Below are positions 11,303-30,468 of a stretch of 64,000 bases of DNA, piece by piece. Under the pieces are notes generated by a model. It saw only the letters and a list, made by a program, of their open reading frames with translations, was not told the origin of the DNA and ran no database searches. The translations under genes and the position numbers were made by a program. This DNA is from Branchiostoma floridae (Eukaryota > Chordata > Leptocardii > Amphioxiformes > Branchiostomatidae), in assembly GCF_000003815.2 (NCBI RefSeq), contig NC_049982.1, positions 9,304,717 to 9,368,716 of the forward strand, written 5' to 3'. Every line of letters starts with the position of its first letter. The first letter of the stretch is position 1.

Positions 11303-13274
11303 GGTGGGTTTACACCTGCGTATATTTTCAAGTGCGCATGATTTCCGCATGAAATTTTGTCAATACGCGGCCGAACGCCCAACATTTTGATTTTTTTTGG
11401 AATAAATTAAATTGTACGTCGAGCCCATCTGGCGTTTGAATTACGACTTCAGCGTTTTCATTTCGCATGAGATGCGTATGATTGCAACTGAAATGCGCAA
11501 CAAAATTTTCCGTACTGCGAATAGATTCGTATGGGGTACGTATGTTGGGCGTTTTCCGGACGCACACAACGTCTACCGACCGCATGCCTGACGCGCCTGG
11601 TGCTAACTGCATTCCAAACGCATTTCAGGTGTGTCAGAGGAACAGTTTCTGTTACATATACTTTTGTTTGCGAGCATTGCCAATAGAGTATTTTTGTTAG
11701 AGGAACGCTTTGTACTACGTATGCTTTTGTTTACAGGCAGTGCAAGTAGAACATTGACAAGTAAACAGTGAAGAGGTTTTTTTATTCATTTGCGAAGCAG
11801 TGAAGCAGTGACACTGTGCTTTTACAGTAATGTGGGCCATCATTTACCTTAAGAAGTTATGTGCACTGTTAAGATTGTGTTTGTTTTCACTTTGTCCTTA
11901 ATGATTTCCCCTATCATCTTAGTATTTCAACTACTATAAAAATCACACCCATACACACCACAAAACGTATTCAAGATCTTTATCAAACACGTAAATTAAA
12001 CAATTATGAAACCTTACTCCCTCTTTCAAAGTTGTAATATGGCTCTATATTGCACCTTTATATCATGTGGTTCTACACACAAAAAAAGTGCCATTATCAG
12101 CAAATTAAGTCAAACATCTGTTACACAAAATGGCACGTGTGTCACACAAATTGACCCAGTGCTTGAGCAGGTTCCTCTACATCTTCCCGTCCCTGGAGGC
12201 TCTGTTGGGACCAGTGTCCTGCATTCATGGTGTCCTGCAAGTTGTGACCATCTCTCCATGCCCCCGGTACAAATTCGTCGGTCCTGGCCTGGATCAGACA
12301 TCATAAACCGGAAGATTCCAAAAAATCCCTATCGACCAGAGGATTTGTCCATTCTGTCCAGAGCTAATAGAAGACGAATATCACTTTATGGTTGTATGTC
12401 CCAAATATTCCGATATACGCAATTCTCTATACAGAAGGCTGTCATTTTGTACACAAGGATTTATCCAAATGGACCTGAAGTGCAAATTCAAATACATAAT
12501 GACATGTGACAATCCCTGCATGGCAGATATAGGAAAATATATCAAAGAATGTTTAGACATTAGAAATTCCCCAAATGATTGAAAAAGCCTCCAATGATTG
12601 TAAGAAACTTATCCCATACTACAACTCCTGTATTAGTTAGATAAGCCTTAAGTTAAGTTATAGCACTGTAGTTATGTAGATGCCATACTTTGTACCTCGT
12701 ACAATTGTTGTGCAATAAAGTTATATACATATTGAGATGATTTTTTTTGTCTGGAATCAGATGCACCTTCGTATTTATTCCAAATCTGGAGTGTGCGTCG
12801 ATCACGCTATCAGTACGCGTAGTATGCGCAAAGCGATCGCAGAACGCACGGTACTAAATTGTGATCCATGTGTGCATTCGTTATACGGTCGCTCATGGTG
12901 CGTTGTGTCTGCGCTGTAAGAACGCTACGTACTCGCATTACCGCGATTTCCGCGTATTACTGCGTGTAAAGCGCAAACATGTAGCGTCTTCATAGCGCAA
13001 TCGACCGACGTGGGACCACTGTATTGCACATCCATAACGTTTTGGGCACCAAACTGCGTACGAATGATAGTTTTGTGCATGTCCAAAACTATCAGACGAA
13101 CTGGGCGTATATTTTCGTTTGCCTGCGTACGTGAAACTTTCTAAAGACGATTCAGATGCGATAGAGGTGCGACTTGTGCGTGCGGCCGCGTACTGAAGAA
13201 ATCAGTCAAAATGTCGAAAAATGTCAAAACGGAACTCATGCGGCATGAAAATATACGCAGGTGTAAACCCACCT
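11303..13274. mobile_element. PIF/Harbinger-like non-autonomous DNA transposon
   Basis: The ends are perfect 29-bp terminal inverted repeats beginning AGGTGGGTTTACACCTGCGT, with weaker similarity further in. The element is flanked by the trinucleotide TTA on both sides (11300-11302 and 13275-13277), the target-site duplication typical of PIF/Harbinger elements. Both arms are rich in GCG/TACG motifs. No transposase frame was seen. A LINE 3' fragment occupies about 12.34-12.74 kb. The left end is 219 bp upstream of the start codon of the sulfotransferase-like gene. Confidence 0.85.
12340..12738 (+). mobile_element. LINE 3' end (C-terminal reverse-transcriptase-protein fragment plus 3' tail)
   Basis: An open frame from 12340 to the TGA at 12580-12582 reads CPFCPELIEDEYHFMVVCP, then KYSDIRNSLYRRL. 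This is the Cys/His-rich C-terminal motif found after the RT domain in CR1/L2/Jockey-type non-LTR retrotransposons. It is followed by CCATACTTTGTACCTCGTAC and GTGCAATAAAGTTAT, the same 3' end seen at 22338-22381. The RT and endonuclease domains are absent, so this is a 5'-truncated insertion nested in the Harbinger-like element. Confidence 0.75.
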
Positions 13275-13277
13275 TTA

Positions 13278-16200
13278 CGCCGAAGGGCGGTTATACCGGC
13301 TATATAGATACAGATAAAGAAATTCTTTTGTGTACATCAGACAGGATGAAACTTTGTTATCATTATTGTTATTGTTTACATCAGTTTCATTACTATTATT
13401 ATTCATTCATTTCATTTATTGTATGCTAATTTTCTGCTTGTATGTCACCATATATACATGTTTCATTTCAATTTATGTAATGCAGGGCCCCACTGCAAAC
13501 ACCAGGCTGCAAAGCAGTGTAAATCACTGAGTGGGCTACCCTGGGTAAAAAGGACAGAAATAAATGGATAATTAAATAATGTAAACCGTGCTGAATGATA
13601 AAACAATTTGCCAGTTTTGAGGATACATGAGTTGAATTGCGATGTCTTCGGCCAGCGTAAATTTGAGCCTATTTCCGCCGATTACTATCGCATAGGCTGC
13701 AGTTCAAATGACTTCCGCTGAGCGTCATGTTTATATTGTTTTTATCATACAATGACAATTCAGAGCGAGGATTGGCTGTACAGCCACCTGAGAACTCACA
13801 CAACGCAACAAACGTAGATGATTTATGTATGACAAAGCCGTCCGCTTCAACTGACGGACGATGTAATTCTTCATCGGTGCCCTGAATGTAAATACACGAT
13901 TAACAGTTAGTAAAAGACAGTAACAAACGCACGGTTGCAGTTCAATAGCAAGCTGCTAGGATGCGCAAACATTCACTTCTTCCTTACATCAAAATCAAGA
14001 ACAGAAGAAAAACGGAAAGTATGCTGCAATACCGAAGCCAAAATTAAGGAGGACAGTCAGGTCAATAACACATACCAGGGCATCTAATATTATCGCAATC
14101 CATCTAGAAGTTCTTCCACTGGATCCGGACACAAACGCACACCGGTCTGCTGCAGTATCAAGGTCGGCCTCTAAATACGTCTTCATGCAATGCATCGCTT
14201 TCTCTGTCTCCTTATGTAACACTGGATGGCATTGTTAGTCTGTGACCAGACCCTCTGGTCGACAGACTTTTAGTTTTGTCACGTTTACGCGCGTTCGCAG
14301 CTGTATCTGTATGTTCCCGTTGTCTGAATTCTATGTGGTTTGGCAGGTCCTTTGTACTGAGATTGACGATGATGCACGTGAACTTTTTTTTGCGGCAGGT
14401 GGTTTTATTATGGATTTTATAAAAATAACACCCCTACAATTTGTTCGTCTTGCGGTGTTTTGGTCCAGATCCTCTGTATGTGGGTCATGGTGTCATTGGA
14501 ATTTGTCAAGCAGATGCGTGGTGTTACCTGATCGTCAAAGTTATTCGCGTTCGCATCGGTATCTGCATGTTCCCGTTGTCGCATACGTACGTTGTTTGGC
14601 AGGTCATCTGCACTGAGGTTGACGATGATGCACGTTGTTTTTTTTTGTTGTTTTTGCGGCAGTTGGTTTTATTATGGACGCAATAAAAATAACACCCCTA
14701 CAAAATGTTCATCTTTCGGTGTATTAGTCCAGATCCCCTGTATATGGGTCATGCTGTAATTGAGATATTGCAAGCAGATGCGTGATGTTCTCTGGTCGTC
14801 AATGTAACGCGCGTTCGCATCTATATCTGCATGTTCCCGTTGTCGCATACGTTTGTGGTTTGGCAGGTTCTCTACACATAGTTGGACGATGATGCAAGGT
14901 GTTTTATTTTTTCGGCAGCTGTTTTTATTATGTATGTAATAATTTCAGAAATCACCCCTGCAAATTGTACGTTTCACAGTGTATTGGCCCATGTCTGCAT
15001 ATGGTGCCCGTTGAGGTAATTGGGTATAGTTAAGCAGATGCGCGATATGTGCAAGAATTTTACGCGCGTTTGCTTTCTACCTCTTATTCAACAAGTTTAT
15101 CCGTACTACTTTATGTACCAGCATCATGGACCCCGGGATTCATCCATTAACACTGTGTCATGCTACCTTATGGCTTCACACTAGTTAAAAACTTATCGCA
15201 CAGTTCATCATCAACAGCTGTGTGTTATCGTATGTGGGACATGGGAACCGACATCTAATGTTCCACTAATGACCCTGTCAATCAAATACCTCCTGTCGCC
15301 GTTTGCAATGAAGCGTCTAAGAATTCTCGTCCTAAATGAAGTTTAGCCATATTATATTCCCGGACTTCGACTAAGAAACATCAAGGTCCTATTCCGTGCT
15401 TCATACTTATTACGTCCATAACAGAAACATGTTAATACTTGGTGCGTTTGTCAGTCTGCCTGTCGGTCTTGTAGGTGTGTCTGTGTGTGAATGTGCCTGT
15501 GTATTAGAGTAGACCATCCGGTAACTTATCGTCACCATATCTTTTTGACTTTGGCCACATGTTATCTCACAATCCATACCTGTTTAGTAAGATTCACATG
15601 ACACAGAAATATTAGGCAACTTTAGATACAACGATGTATCTAACACCATGAAAAGAATCATATAGGATATAAGCACAACGTCACAAACCAAAGAAGACAA
15701 AACAACCAACATATACCAGACCGACGTCACAGACTATGTTACCTACGGTCACTTGTTTTAATTCAAATACATTTTAGCAAATTTCCTGCCTTTCATTATA
15801 CCTAAAGTTAGGTATGTAACATCTTTTTAACGTTTAAGGATGTAAAACTGTACCCAGTCATGACGTGTATATGTTATGATATGTACTCAGACCTGACAAT
15901 TTAGTCTGTCTGAAAAAAATCGGCTGCTTTAGAGACTTGATCGAAATAAACAAGGATCATGGCAACTTTGGTCTGAAAATTTTCCACATTTTCATAACAA
16001 TCTTTATTGACACGACAAAAGTACAGCGACTTTCGTAAGGTCTACATTCTTAAGCCGCCCCTAAAATCCTTCCAAGACATGATTAGATGGAATACCTAGG
16101 CCATCCCGCAAGGCTCTTCATCGAGGTATGTATGTTATGTGTCTTGTGCCGGTATGCGTAGTGACTACATTAGAATTAACACATCCGAAGGCCTCTGATT

Positions 16201-17076
16201 CCTAATAGCATGCATAGCTCTTGGTTGATTTGTTACGTATGTGTAGTAGAGCGTTTGGTTTATGGTTGCGCGATATTGTTCAGCACAGTCATGACACACA
16301 TTATGTGACATAATTTGTTCCCCTTCTCCTTTTCAGGGTCAGCGAGAGAGACAACATATGATATCAACCGAGACTTCTCTAACGACAGATTCAATACTAA
16401 TAGTTAGTCTACATAGACAAATGCATGAAATCGTCTGGAACAATTTAGGCCTCGAGCTCTGATCGCGTGTTAGGTGTCTCAAGGAACAATTACAATAAAT
16501 AACTACATTATCGACAACATGTCCTCTGTACACGGGGTGTTTTGACGAATATCTGAAGTCTTTCTCTGTCATGACAGGTCAGACAATGAATAGTCTCTCG
16601 TATATCCTCTTACTTACCACAGTGCCAAACATTTACTTAGCTACGGCCATGGCTATTGGTCATGTCAGTAGCCTACGTAAGTATCACGGAAGCAGGTAGT
16701 GTTCAAGGTTTCTGAGGGGGGGGGGCAGCCGTAGCGACTAAAACGCTCTATCCTCGATTTAAGAACAGCCAAAATATTCAACTTCGGCTATGTCAACTGC
16801 TAATTAGGTGAAAATGTTCCCTTAAAAGGGGGAAAGTATCCTATCCACAGCATGGAGTTTTCACGAAAACAAGTTCAATAAAATCTTATTCTCAACACCC
16901 GTATCTATACAAAACTTGGTATCGCCCGTCCAAGAATTCGCCCATGCCCATACCCACAATTCCCAGTACCATTCAAGTTTGAGTGTCCTCGACAAGGTGA
17001 TCAACACTACAAGAGAAGAAAGGAATTTTGTTCCCCTAAACTCCGAGAAGTTCATATATCAGTAAATCCTTCCAAG
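13278..17076. other. spacer upstream of tetraspanin C
   Basis: No exon was recognised. It contains a ~260-bp tandem repeat (separate entry), AT-rich sequence and a G10-11 homopolymer near 16717-16727. A 75-codon hydrophobic minus-strand frame (14222-13995) has no recognisable motif and no clear splice context. Confidence 0.5.
14270..15075. repeat. tandem repeat, ~3 copies of a 256-264 bp unit
   Basis: The anchor GCGTTCGCA recurs at 14291, 14547 and 14811, with a degenerate fourth (GCGTTTGC) at 15066. Each unit also carries ATGTTCCCGTTGTC, TTTGGCAGGT, GACGATGATGCA, a T-run with GCGGCAG, and AATAACACCCCTACAA (decayed in the last copy). The copies have diverged by substitutions and small indels. 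Confidence 0.88.
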
Positions 17077-23559
<6,483 letters not shown>

Positions 23560-23906
23560 GTCTGCACGTGGTGGTTACACTCTGCACTGTCCTTTCTAGT
23601 GATTTACGTTTTACGCAGCGTTGTATGATTGACCATAATGTAACAAAGTTCTGCTCGTTTTCTTCTCGAGTTTTCACGTTTATCATATACCGTTTCACTA
23701 GTGCTGTGGTGTTGTTTTCTATCAAATTGATCATTTGGTCAAAGCTGTCAATTATATCGTGTAAGTTACATAGTGCTTTGTTATTTTAAAGCAATTAATA
23801 ATCTTTGTGCACATTCCATTGTATATTAGCGTCGCCTATCATATCACATTGGATATTGCGTACGCACGATGACTATCAGATATCCACTGGATAGTTTTAT
23901 CACCGA

Positions 23907-23912
23907 AATAAA
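23907..23912 (+). promoter_or_regulatory. candidate polyadenylation signal of tetraspanin C
   Basis: AATAAA in sense orientation, about 350 bases after the stop codon. No closer canonical hexamer was found. Confidence 0.4.
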
Positions 23913-26054
23913 CAAAGATACATCTAACATAATTGCTTCATTGTGTAAATACCTTGTACCCATGTAGTTGTGAATTGTACCCGTATACTGTTGAGTTTGA
24001 GAATGACACAATTTTGTTTCAAGTAATTCCACTTAAACCCATACCTGAATACAAATTGTTCTAAGATTACTACACATTTATAGAATTGAACATCTATGAC
24101 CATAGGATATGAAGTCTTCAGTGTTTTACTAACGACACATTTGCTTTAACCCCTAAACGCGGCCCAGGAGTGGAGATAGCGGAGTCTAAACTCTTCGTTC
24201 ATACTGAAAACCGATCAGGAACTCCGCGAACGGACTCAGAAATCCTAGATGCTGTTTCAATAGGAGATAGTGACACTCAATTTTCAAACTCTATCTAGAC
24301 TTGTTCACGTACCATCCAATTGCAATCTGTGCGAATAAGAAAAATGACGACACCATGATATATCAGTCAAATATATCACATGCATGTACAGAAGCGCCAG
24401 AAACGTTGCTTACAAATGTGGAAATGTCGCAGTCACTGGCCTTCCAGAGTACAATAGACTTCCGCATCCTTGTACATTTGCATGTAACAGTTACCACCTA
24501 TAGATATTGTTTCAGAAATCTTTTCTGTCAATTTACCCCTCACCTGATTAAGTTGTTTGCTGACTAGCCGTTAACGGGTCCAACTGGTACCGTGGGTAGA
24601 AATTGCTTGTTTTATTCAGAGGTATTATGCAAGACTGAAGAAAGAAACTTGTAAATTATCTTTTTTTTTTATACACGCATACACATCATGTCTCCTGCTG
24701 ACGTGTTTTGAATCTGTGTATTGATGAACACGACATGATATATCTATACCACCGACGGGTCTATTGAGTTATGTGTTACACCACTGCAGCGATTATTTAC
24801 TTGTATGCAAACTTGCTGGCAAGTGCTAGTAAACCTTTTACAGGAAGGACGGTTTCCTATTGCCATTCAGCTTGAACCTTACATTTCCAGGGTTTGAACA
24901 AGACTTTCAGGAATACTGTATACTGTAAAGTAACCCATGTCTATATATCTTCGCGAAATACTAAGTATTCCGTTTGTGTCCTCAATCTTCATAGCCAAGG
25001 ACAAGCTCTGAAATTCCATTGCAGAGCAGCGCCTCCTTGTTAATACGCTTGGAACTACAGTGTAAGACTGTCGTCACATTTCAAAATGTCCATATGCTGC
25101 ATATATCTGTGCTATTATTGCGTCGTTACGTACAAGGAAGGGTACTGTGCGTGATCAGTGTATATCTGCTTTCATATTTGCATGATAGTTTGCTTGTTTA
25201 AAAAAAAGGTTATTTGTAGCCGGGCATTTTTTCATTCATTCACAGCACTTCGTTGAGGAATCTAAGACCCCGTTCACACTCAAAAAAATGAAGCGGCTTC
25301 AACGTCGAAGCCGCTTGATCCGGATCGTTTTCTTGAGTGTGAACGCTCCAAGCGGCTTGGATTTTCACCGATCCGGCTCGTTTGCAATCCATCCCTGGGA
25401 GGTAGTTTGAGACACTTGTGAACAAGCCGCTTGGCTGAAATCGCGAGTGTGAACGCAACGCGGGATAGATTCTATGCAAATTTCCGATTTGCCCCCTGTT
25501 GGAGGTTATATATCCAGGTATCGGGAGCAGGAACACACGCCACACTGACAGGTTTGCTCACGTTACTGATTTTTGTGCCCAATGATAATGTCTGGAAAGA
25601 AAAAAAGTCGCTGTAGGGTCAAGGCAAGTGGAATGGGAAGCAAACAAAGCTTTTTTTTATCACGCGAAGAGAGAGGAAACACAGCAACCTAAAACAAAAT
25701 CACAAAAAACAAGCATATCTTTGAACAGCTTTCTCTCTGGATCATGATATAAGACTATATTAAGAGTGGGTTTGAGAAAACCTACAAACAATGTTGTAAA
25801 AAAGTACCTGAAGTCCAGGTACGGAATTGTGTGCGATTAATCGGATTGTCTGAAATGAGTGTGAACGTAATTTTTTTGAAGCGGCTTGCCCGTTGAAGCG
25901 GCTTCGACGTCGAAGCCGCTTCATTTTTTTGAGTGTGAACGGGGTCTAAGAGTCATTGTTCAACTTATCATCAAATTGAAGTTGCATCCCAAATGATAAA
26001 CGTTCTCATTTTTCTGTGCAGATTTGCCTCTAACTTCCTTATTTGTCATGCTGT
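23913..26054. other. convergent spacer, tetraspanin C to LYGPLY gene
   Basis: No exons were recognised between the two converging genes. Apart from a 681-bp MITE (separate entry) it is AT-rich sequence with short homopolymers. Confidence 0.55.
25266..25946. mobile_element. 681-bp MITE with long TIRs and TAA target duplication
   Basis: The left end GACCCCGTTCACACTCAAAA is repeated inverted at the right end, and the match runs about 50 bp through a palindromic AAGCGGCTTC.ACGTCGAAGCCGCTT core. TAA flanks both sides (25263-25265 and 25947-25949). Further AAGCGGCTT words occur inside both arms. No transposase is present. The TAA trinucleotide favours the PIF/Harbinger group. Confidence 0.85.
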
Positions 26055-29000
26055 TTATTTTTCCGACTTCCCTCCGCTTCCCCCGTTGCCCGTTTCCTCC
26101 TTGATGAGTCGCATCAGCCTCCGTTTTCTCTTCACGAGTTTCTCGTACGACTCGGTCACGTGTTCCTCCAGAGTCCAGAACAGCCGGTAGGTGGAACTTC
26201 CTGCGTTGTTGTCTCGCGAGAAGTCAGCCTCCGCGAACTCCACGTCCATGTCTAGTTTGTCGCCTCTATCCGTCTTCTTCCAGCGAGCTGCGGAAAACGA
26301 AAGAAAAAAAGGCTATTCTTGTATTGCACAGGCCCAACTGCGCACTAAGCCCACTGAAGCTGTATGCAACGGAAACCTGGTTGGTGACAGGCTTACATTT
26401 TAAAGTTCTAACGTTAAATGGGAATTATGTGGCTTGAGAACTAGATGTCTTACTGAAGGATGACTGCGCAAGCGGTACCTTAAAGTGTTAGTCTGCTCTA
26501 CTTTGCATGTACATGCGGAATTGCTAGTGATCCCACTTTTATGGAGGCTCAACGGCACAAAGCAGAAGAAATGTAACAGAATGGGAAGGCAAATATAATT
26601 CGGACATACATATGAACTCATTTGGCACTAAAGTATCGCGTATTACTCATACTGAATGGTAAACATGCGAATAAGACGTAATTCTATCAACAATGTTTTA
26701 TAGGCATCACTTAACTATCCTACAACAGATTTCAACATAAGCATGGCAGAAACTCACCAACGACGAATTTCTGATGATTGACGTGCACGATGAAATCCCG
26801 GAACACATCCGGGCACCCGTCCTCGTACAGGTGTGCATTGTCCCGGATGATCTCCTCCGCCTTCAGGTCCAGGGGGTGGATGACGTAATACAGGAAGGTT
26901 CGCCAGCGGTTCAGTAACCTCTGACCTTCTGACGTGTTCTTCTCCCATATCCACCGCGCCTTGATGAGATAGTCGACAAGACCTTCACTCTCTCTGGGAC
27001 CGAGAAAACAATATGACAGCATCAGTAGTCACGCAAGGTCAAAGGAGGTAAATTTTGACCCCAAAAACATATTTCGTTTCAGGCATGAAAAAATTTATAA
27101 TACTGCAGCTATTAAAACTTTATTTTTTCAGAGCTTAATTGGACCCACTCTGTATTATGGCTGATCATGGAGGCATGAAAACGATAATTGACTTCTATGC
27201 TAACCACCTGTTTGAGTGTATGCAGAATAATCTTAAGTTTTGTCCATGCTAGTTTTTAGCTATAGATATTTTAAAGTTTTCTATTGTATCACCCATGCTC
27301 TTTCAGTATACCAAGAAACCTGATTTCTTTTTAAATTTGAAGTCTGTTTCTACTAGAATTTAGTTATAGATAGTTTGAAATTTGCTATATTTCAAATTTT
27401 GACTTATACAAGTGTTGTCGTATGCGTAAAGATAGCCTTCTTTTTCAAAGATGAAAGCAAAAAATGATTCCGCCCGGGATCGAACCAGGGACCTTCTGCG
27501 TGTTAGGCAGATGTGATAACCGCTACACCACGGAATCTCCTGGCACAAGCTGCCCTTTCCCCATCTCATAGCTTTTACACTCTGTGGGAAATTACATTAG
27601 GCAATAAATCAATGGGAGAGCCGCCTATACTCCACAGCGCAAGATTATTACCACCATCTCTCCTCCACAACCCGTCAACTATTGAAACTGAATTCTCGAA
27701 ACTTCCTTTGTTGCAGCTTCAGATTATTACAAAAATAAATTTCAATTGAGACATTTCTTGCTGGCATTTTAAATGATATAATCTGTCGGTGCGCGTGACA
27801 GGCATGTCTATTAACGGTTCCCATCTAATCGACCACCTTTGGCAGAGAGACAAATCACTATCGATCGTTTGGCCTGCTCGTTTGTCCCGCCCTCGCCCAT
27901 CTCTCCACTGAACATTGAAAGGTCTCGCGTGGAAGGGTCGGGCCCTTTCAACAATCTATGGTCCATTAGGCTGCAGCTGGAATAGAATGACTTCGTCACA
28001 TGCAATGCGACGGAAATTATTCCAGGAGTTCAACATGTGCACGTTCAGAGCAGGACCTGTTAGTTTAATGGAAAATCAATATTTATCTGTCGCTTGAGGT
28101 GAGAGTTAGGCCTTCCTTTTCATGGTAGACCTTTCAACAAATCTCTCTAACCTGACTGACATATCGTTGTTGCTTTTATCATATTACGTGAATGAGCAAT
28201 AATTACTGCTATGTGTGGTTGATTTGCTACTTGATGTACTTTTGAGTTAAAGGTATTTTCATTATATTCTTTTGTGTTTTTTTTAACTTTCTCATATATA
28301 TTTTATCAGTCCGAAGGGGGGATTTTCCATGCTTCTATATTACCTTACATTTTGTCAGGATGGATCCTGGATCGCTAACCTTCATTGGCGTACCTTAAAT
28401 TTCTTTGCCATTTTTTATTCTATATTTTTTTCTATCCCAGACTGGGTCAGTGCTTATTTCTGAAGGCTGTTCCATACCCTACCTGTCCACCAGCTCCCCG
28501 ACAGCTTCCTCAAAACTCTTGTGGCTGGCGAGCCTGTTTCCGTACAGAGGTCCGTACAGCCTGGCCAGCTGGTCGTTTACAAACGACAGGTTGTTCCTCA
28601 GGGCGCTGATCTTCTTGTTTTGGCGGTGGTTGTAGCAGACGATCACCAGGGTAACCGTGGTGGAGACTATTATGGATAATGATGTCGCGATTGGTTGCCA
28701 TGGGATATCCCGCCATGGAAATTCCCACTGTCAACAATAGCAACAACAAACGTATAAGTCAGACTGTTTTGTTTTTTTTCTGTTTTTCAAATCAACGCTG
28801 GTTGCTTTGGCTTACATTAACGTAATGCTGACTCTCAATAAGTCCTCAAGTATGATTCCCTGATTGACAGTTTCAAAGAATACTTGCTTACAAAGTTGTT
28901 ATTGTTGCCTTCCGTTCCACTAAAAATGATCACTGCTTTCAGTAAAACCAGGGAAATATAAGTCTTGGGGTATGCTGTGTTACCCATGCTTGTGACGTAT

Positions 29001-29879
29001 TGTTGCGGTACACCGAGAGACTTGACAATGGCAGTGCAATATAAACTGTAGGCGTGGTGAAAGTCAGGGTCACTGCACATTCCCCCTAAAAGCAATAGCT
29101 TCACACACTGATGCAAGCAGAAAGAATGAGATCGAGAGTTGCAGCAAGTGGAGCTATTGCGGCTGATGTGTGGCGGAATTCATCACAAGTCTGTTGGGAG
29201 TACCGTTCTGGTGACACCGGGCTTTTCCAATGACGAGCTTGTAGCATATCAACGACATCCCAGCAGTGGGAGGATCGTTAGAAAATCAAAAAGCAAATCA
29301 GGGAGAAATATTGTCATATCCTCGATAAATATCTAAAAACAGGCACTAATACAGGTAGTAGTGATGTTGCATAATGGATGTGAGTACAGATTGGTGAGGA
29401 AATGTTTGAAAAAAGCTAGCCAGACACGATAGAATTATATCAATGTTAACGATAACCCTTTCGGCGTTATTCCTAATGGCCAGACCCTCTGCTTAGAAAA
29501 CCACAATCCTTCTCTGGTGATGTAGCGGGCTGTGGGAAGAAACTGCAGATTTTGCCCGAAAGGATGTAGGACCGACAATGGGTACTTTGTGTACTAAATG
29601 ATAATTTCTCTCTATGGAAGAGGCACCCATAGTCTCGACGAGGAGATAATCAAAATATGATTTTACTACGATCACATCACATGTGATATTTGAGACATTA
29701 GATTTATGTCTTTACCATCTTAGCCATCATTTTTTGGACTTTTCACAGTGAAATTCAGTACAGGAAGTTTTCCCTACCTCTTGCTCAGTAGCCGATGTAG
29801 TGGTTGCCATTGGCAGCGGTCTCTCAGCTTCAGGAGGACAGTCGCAACACTGGGTGAGGGTGGTCTCTATGGGCGCCAT
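26055..29879 (-). CDS. single-pass membrane protein with LYGPLY motif, 271 aa, uncharacterised
   Basis: Minus-strand exons 29879-29778, 28727-28483, 26993-26758 and 26287-26055 (TAA 26057-26055) join in phases 0, 2 and 1 and total 816 nt. The ATG sits in AACATGGCG. Residues 1-34 are polar with CCDC. Residues ~46-66 form one transmembrane helix (ATSLSIIVSTTVTLVIVCY), followed by a basic/amphipathic stretch and LARLYGPLYGNRLASHKSF (~87-105). Exon 3 contains WRTFLYYVIHPLDLKAEEII, then DNAHLYEDGCPDVFRDFIVH. The C-terminus is a charged helix rich in K/R/E ending GGKSEK. I recall LYGPL-type proteins of similar layout in bacteria and in some animals, annotated only as hypothetical; no biochemical role is known to me. 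With an N-out or N-in signal anchor unresolved, the side on which the conserved domain lies is open. A tRNA-Val gene occupies intron 2. Confidence 0.8.
27465..27537 (-). tRNA. tRNA-Val (anticodon AAC)
   Basis: Read on the minus strand, GATTCCG pairs with CGGAATC as the 7-bp acceptor stem. TGGTGTAGCGG is an A box, GGTTCGATCCC a B box, and the anticodon AAC is at 27504-27502 in the loop CTAACAC, with discriminator A at 27465. A T-run follows immediately (Pol III terminator). The T-stem has one T.G wobble at position 51. It lies in intron 2 of the LYGPLY gene, same strand. Confidence 0.93.
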
Positions 29880-30352
29880 GTTGGAACCAAGTGTCGTCCG
29901 ATTCCATCAGAAAGGCATTGATATTTTTTCAGATGTATTTTTGTACTTTACGGCTACGAATCAGAAAGAAAACTAGGGAAGAAGGTGGACGGCTCGCGAT
30001 GCGCTATCGCTTCTCCCCACGCCAAGTACCTGGTGAATTTGCATCTGTCAATATATGGGAAATACTTCTGGAAACCGTCTCGAGCGATAGCTGATGGCAA
30101 TATCACGTACCGGACACTGTTGCCTGAAATAGTCGCGACAATCGTTTCAGCCTATCGCCCCGCACTTACGCAACAGCGGAAGTTTGATTAGATGTAAGAC
30201 AATAAAATGGCAAACAATGGCGTGGCTTCACATGGCAGGGACTGTTGCAAAGTTAAAAAATCTCATTTCGAATTTTTGCCGGGGCGCCGCAGGCGCCCGG
30301 CTTTGTCCCCGGTTTAATGGTTCGTCCTTGGATGGGTCTGCTATGGTCGCAA

Positions 30353-30468
30353 AATGTACCGTGCGTTTTTACGACAATTCTCAGCCCTTCTCAGCCCTTC
30401 AAATAAACGCAATGTACCGTGCGTTTTTACGACAATTCTCAGCCCTTCTTAGCCCTTCAAATAAACGT
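30353..30468. repeat. 58-bp direct tandem duplication
   Basis: A unit starting AATGTACCGTGCGTTTTTAC and ending AAATAAACG occurs twice back to back (30353 and 30411), with one C/T difference in the internal CAGCCCTTCTCAGCCC repeat. Confidence 0.93.

Noticed and set aside
12006-12509. 167-codon plus-strand frame
   Set aside because: It is out of frame with the recognisable LINE C-terminal coding at 12340-12582, and it has no motif of its own.
13995-14222. 75-codon hydrophobic minus-strand frame
   Set aside because: One membrane-like stretch but no conserved motif and no clear splice or promoter context.
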